Below, piece after piece: positions 63,278 to 64,000 of a stretch of DNA of 64,000 bases (position 1 is the first letter of the stretch; every line of letters begins with the position of its first letter). The position numbers and the translations under genes are program-made. Location of the stretch: the NCBI GenBank assembly GCA_946407015.1, contig CAMJML010000013.1, forward strand, positions 32,761 through 96,760, read 5' to 3'. The stretch is from an uncultured Selenomonadales bacterium (GTDB lineage: Bacteria; Bacillota; Negativicutes; DSM-1736; Dendrosporobacteraceae). The notes under the pieces are model-generated. The model saw only the letters and a list, made by a program, of their open reading frames with translations. It was not told where the DNA came from and did not search any database.

Positions 63278-64000
63278 ATGTTCAATTTACTTAACACTTA
63301 TTATGGCAAAATATTTGCAGGCTTTTGGGGTCAACAGTTTACGGTTGTTGCCTTAGGGATTCTAAGTGCTCTTTATTTTGGTTTGCTGGGGATTGCGTGG
63401 GCTGTTACCGGAGAGTTTACTCGCTGGGGAGCTCATATCCTGCAATTGTTTGGCCAAGATATTACGCAATACAGTTATTTAAAACTCATTAGTTTTAGCG
63501 GATCGCCGCTTACCCGTAACGATGGGATTATGGTGGCCGGAATGTTTGTTGGAGCGTTTACCAGTGCATTGCTTGGCCAAAATGTTAAACTGCGCATTCC
63601 AACAGCCAGAAGAGTTTTGCAGGCATTAGCCGGAGGAATTATTGCCGGATTTGGTACCAGGATGGCAATGGGTTGTAATCTGGCCGCGCTTTTCAGCGGT
63701 ATTCCCCAGTTTTCCTTCCATACCTGGCTTTTTACTATCGGGACGATTTGCGGTACTTATTTTGGATTAAAACTCAGTATGAAACCATGGATGATGGGGC
63801 AGCCCAAATTGGTTGCCGTTAGCACAGTGAGCGATCATGCCGAAAATCCGCTCTATTACCGTATTCAGCCTTATATCGGTGCAGTGGTCTTTTTCCTATT
63901 CGTTTATTTTCTTTGGCAGCAAGCGGGGATAGCCGTTCCGGTAAACTTGTTCATTGCTGCCGTTTTTGGTTTTGGGTTTGGCTTTCTGATTCAAAAGGGG
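63278..64000 (+). CDS. YeeE/YedE family membrane transporter (partial, runs off the window)
   Basis: At least 241 residues are open from ATG 63278, which follows AAAGGGGAATGAG, to the right edge of the window. The protein is hydrophobic with several membrane segments and carries GGIIAGFGTRMAMGCNLAALF followed by GTICGTYFGLKL, the conserved Cys-containing core of YeeE/YedE (DUF395) proteins, which import thiosulfate or related sulfur or selenium species. The C-terminus and any TusA-like partner lie beyond the window. Confidence 0.85.
   Translation, partial: MFNLLNTYYGKIFAGFWGQQFTVVALGILSALYFGLLGIAWAVTGEFTRWGAHILQLFGQDITQYSYLKLISFSGSPLTRNDGIMVAGMFVGAFTSALLGQNVKLRIPTARRVLQALAGGIIAGFGTRMAMGCNLAALFSGIPQFSFHTWLFTIGTICGTYFGLKLSMKPWMMGQPKLVAVSTVSDHAENPLYYRIQPYIGAVVFFLFVYFLWQQAGIAVPVNLFIAAVFGFGFGFLIQKG

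Noticed and set aside
1..64000. CRISPR arrays, insertion sequences, prophage genes, tRNA or rRNA genes
   Set aside because: No regularly spaced repeats, transposase, integrase or structural RNA gene was recognised. Repeated sequences seen were the riboswitch cores, the TetR-type operators and terminator dyads.

Overview
The window reads as chromosome of a spore-forming, diderm, anaerobic Firmicute, most likely a Negativicute of the Sporomusaceae type. Three observations support this. A prkA-yhbH-spoVR sporulation block and consensus sigma-A style promoters point to Firmicutes. The remains of a tonB gene and a Fur-controlled iron-uptake operon point to an outer membrane. Butyryl-CoA dehydrogenase with EtfBA, two PTS sugar operons and an L-2-hydroxyacid (lactate-type) dehydrogenase point to fermentation. 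The genus is inference; no rRNA or other marker is present.

Layout. 1-2.3 kb: end of an acyl-CoA dehydrogenase gene with etfB and etfA. 2.5-7.4 kb: a MarR regulator divergent from a MacB-type ABC efflux system (ATPase, double FtsX permease, HlyD adaptor). 7.6-10 kb: a glycosyltransferase-methyltransferase fusion and a second glycosyltransferase. 10.2-12.1 kb: a small membrane protein and an MFS exporter. 12.3-22.0 kb: a self-contained PTS operon with a BglG-type regulator, galactitol-type EIIA, EIIB and EIIC, an IlvD/Edd-type dehydratase, KDPG-type aldolase, HPr, Enzyme I and a D-2-hydroxyacid dehydrogenase. This looks like uptake of a sugar acid followed by an Entner-Doudoroff split. 22.2-24.9 kb: a lone 870-residue AAA+ ATPase ending in a ryanodine-receptor (RyR) repeat. 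25.1-28.8 kb: a DODA-type dioxygenase, an M50 protease, a lactate dehydrogenase-like enzyme and a TetR regulator.

28.8-34.1 kb: an iron/heme/siderophore-type uptake operon (binding lipoprotein, ATPase, FecCD permease and an exporter-fold ABC protein), headed by a broken tonB. It has a Fur box on its promoter and an operator that matches the TetR gene's own operator. 34.2-35.1 kb: a manganese (yybP-ykoY) riboswitch in front of a GDT1/UPF0016 transporter. 35.2-36.5 kb: an unknown protein and a zinc-free ribosomal protein S4 paralogue behind a Fur/Zur-like palindrome. 37.3-44.7 kb: a second self-contained PTS operon (mannitol EIICB and EIIA, DeoR regulator, 1-phosphofructokinase, HPr, Enzyme I, sorbose-1-phosphate-reductase-like dehydrogenase). 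45-49.4 kb: prkA, yhbH, spoVR.

49.4-58 kb: a cyclic di-GMP island. It holds a PAS-GGDEF cyclase, two near-identical GEMM-I riboswitches controlling a chemoreceptor and an HD-GYP phosphodiesterase, an EAL-HDOD protein, a tiny zinc-ribbon protein, a V4R sensor and a PAS/PucR regulator. 58.2-64 kb: htpG under a CIRCE element, rarD, a YjbQ protein, a methyltransferase, the remains of a 5TM-GGDEF gene, and the start of a YeeE/YedE transporter that runs off the window. No tRNA, rRNA, insertion sequence or CRISPR array was seen.
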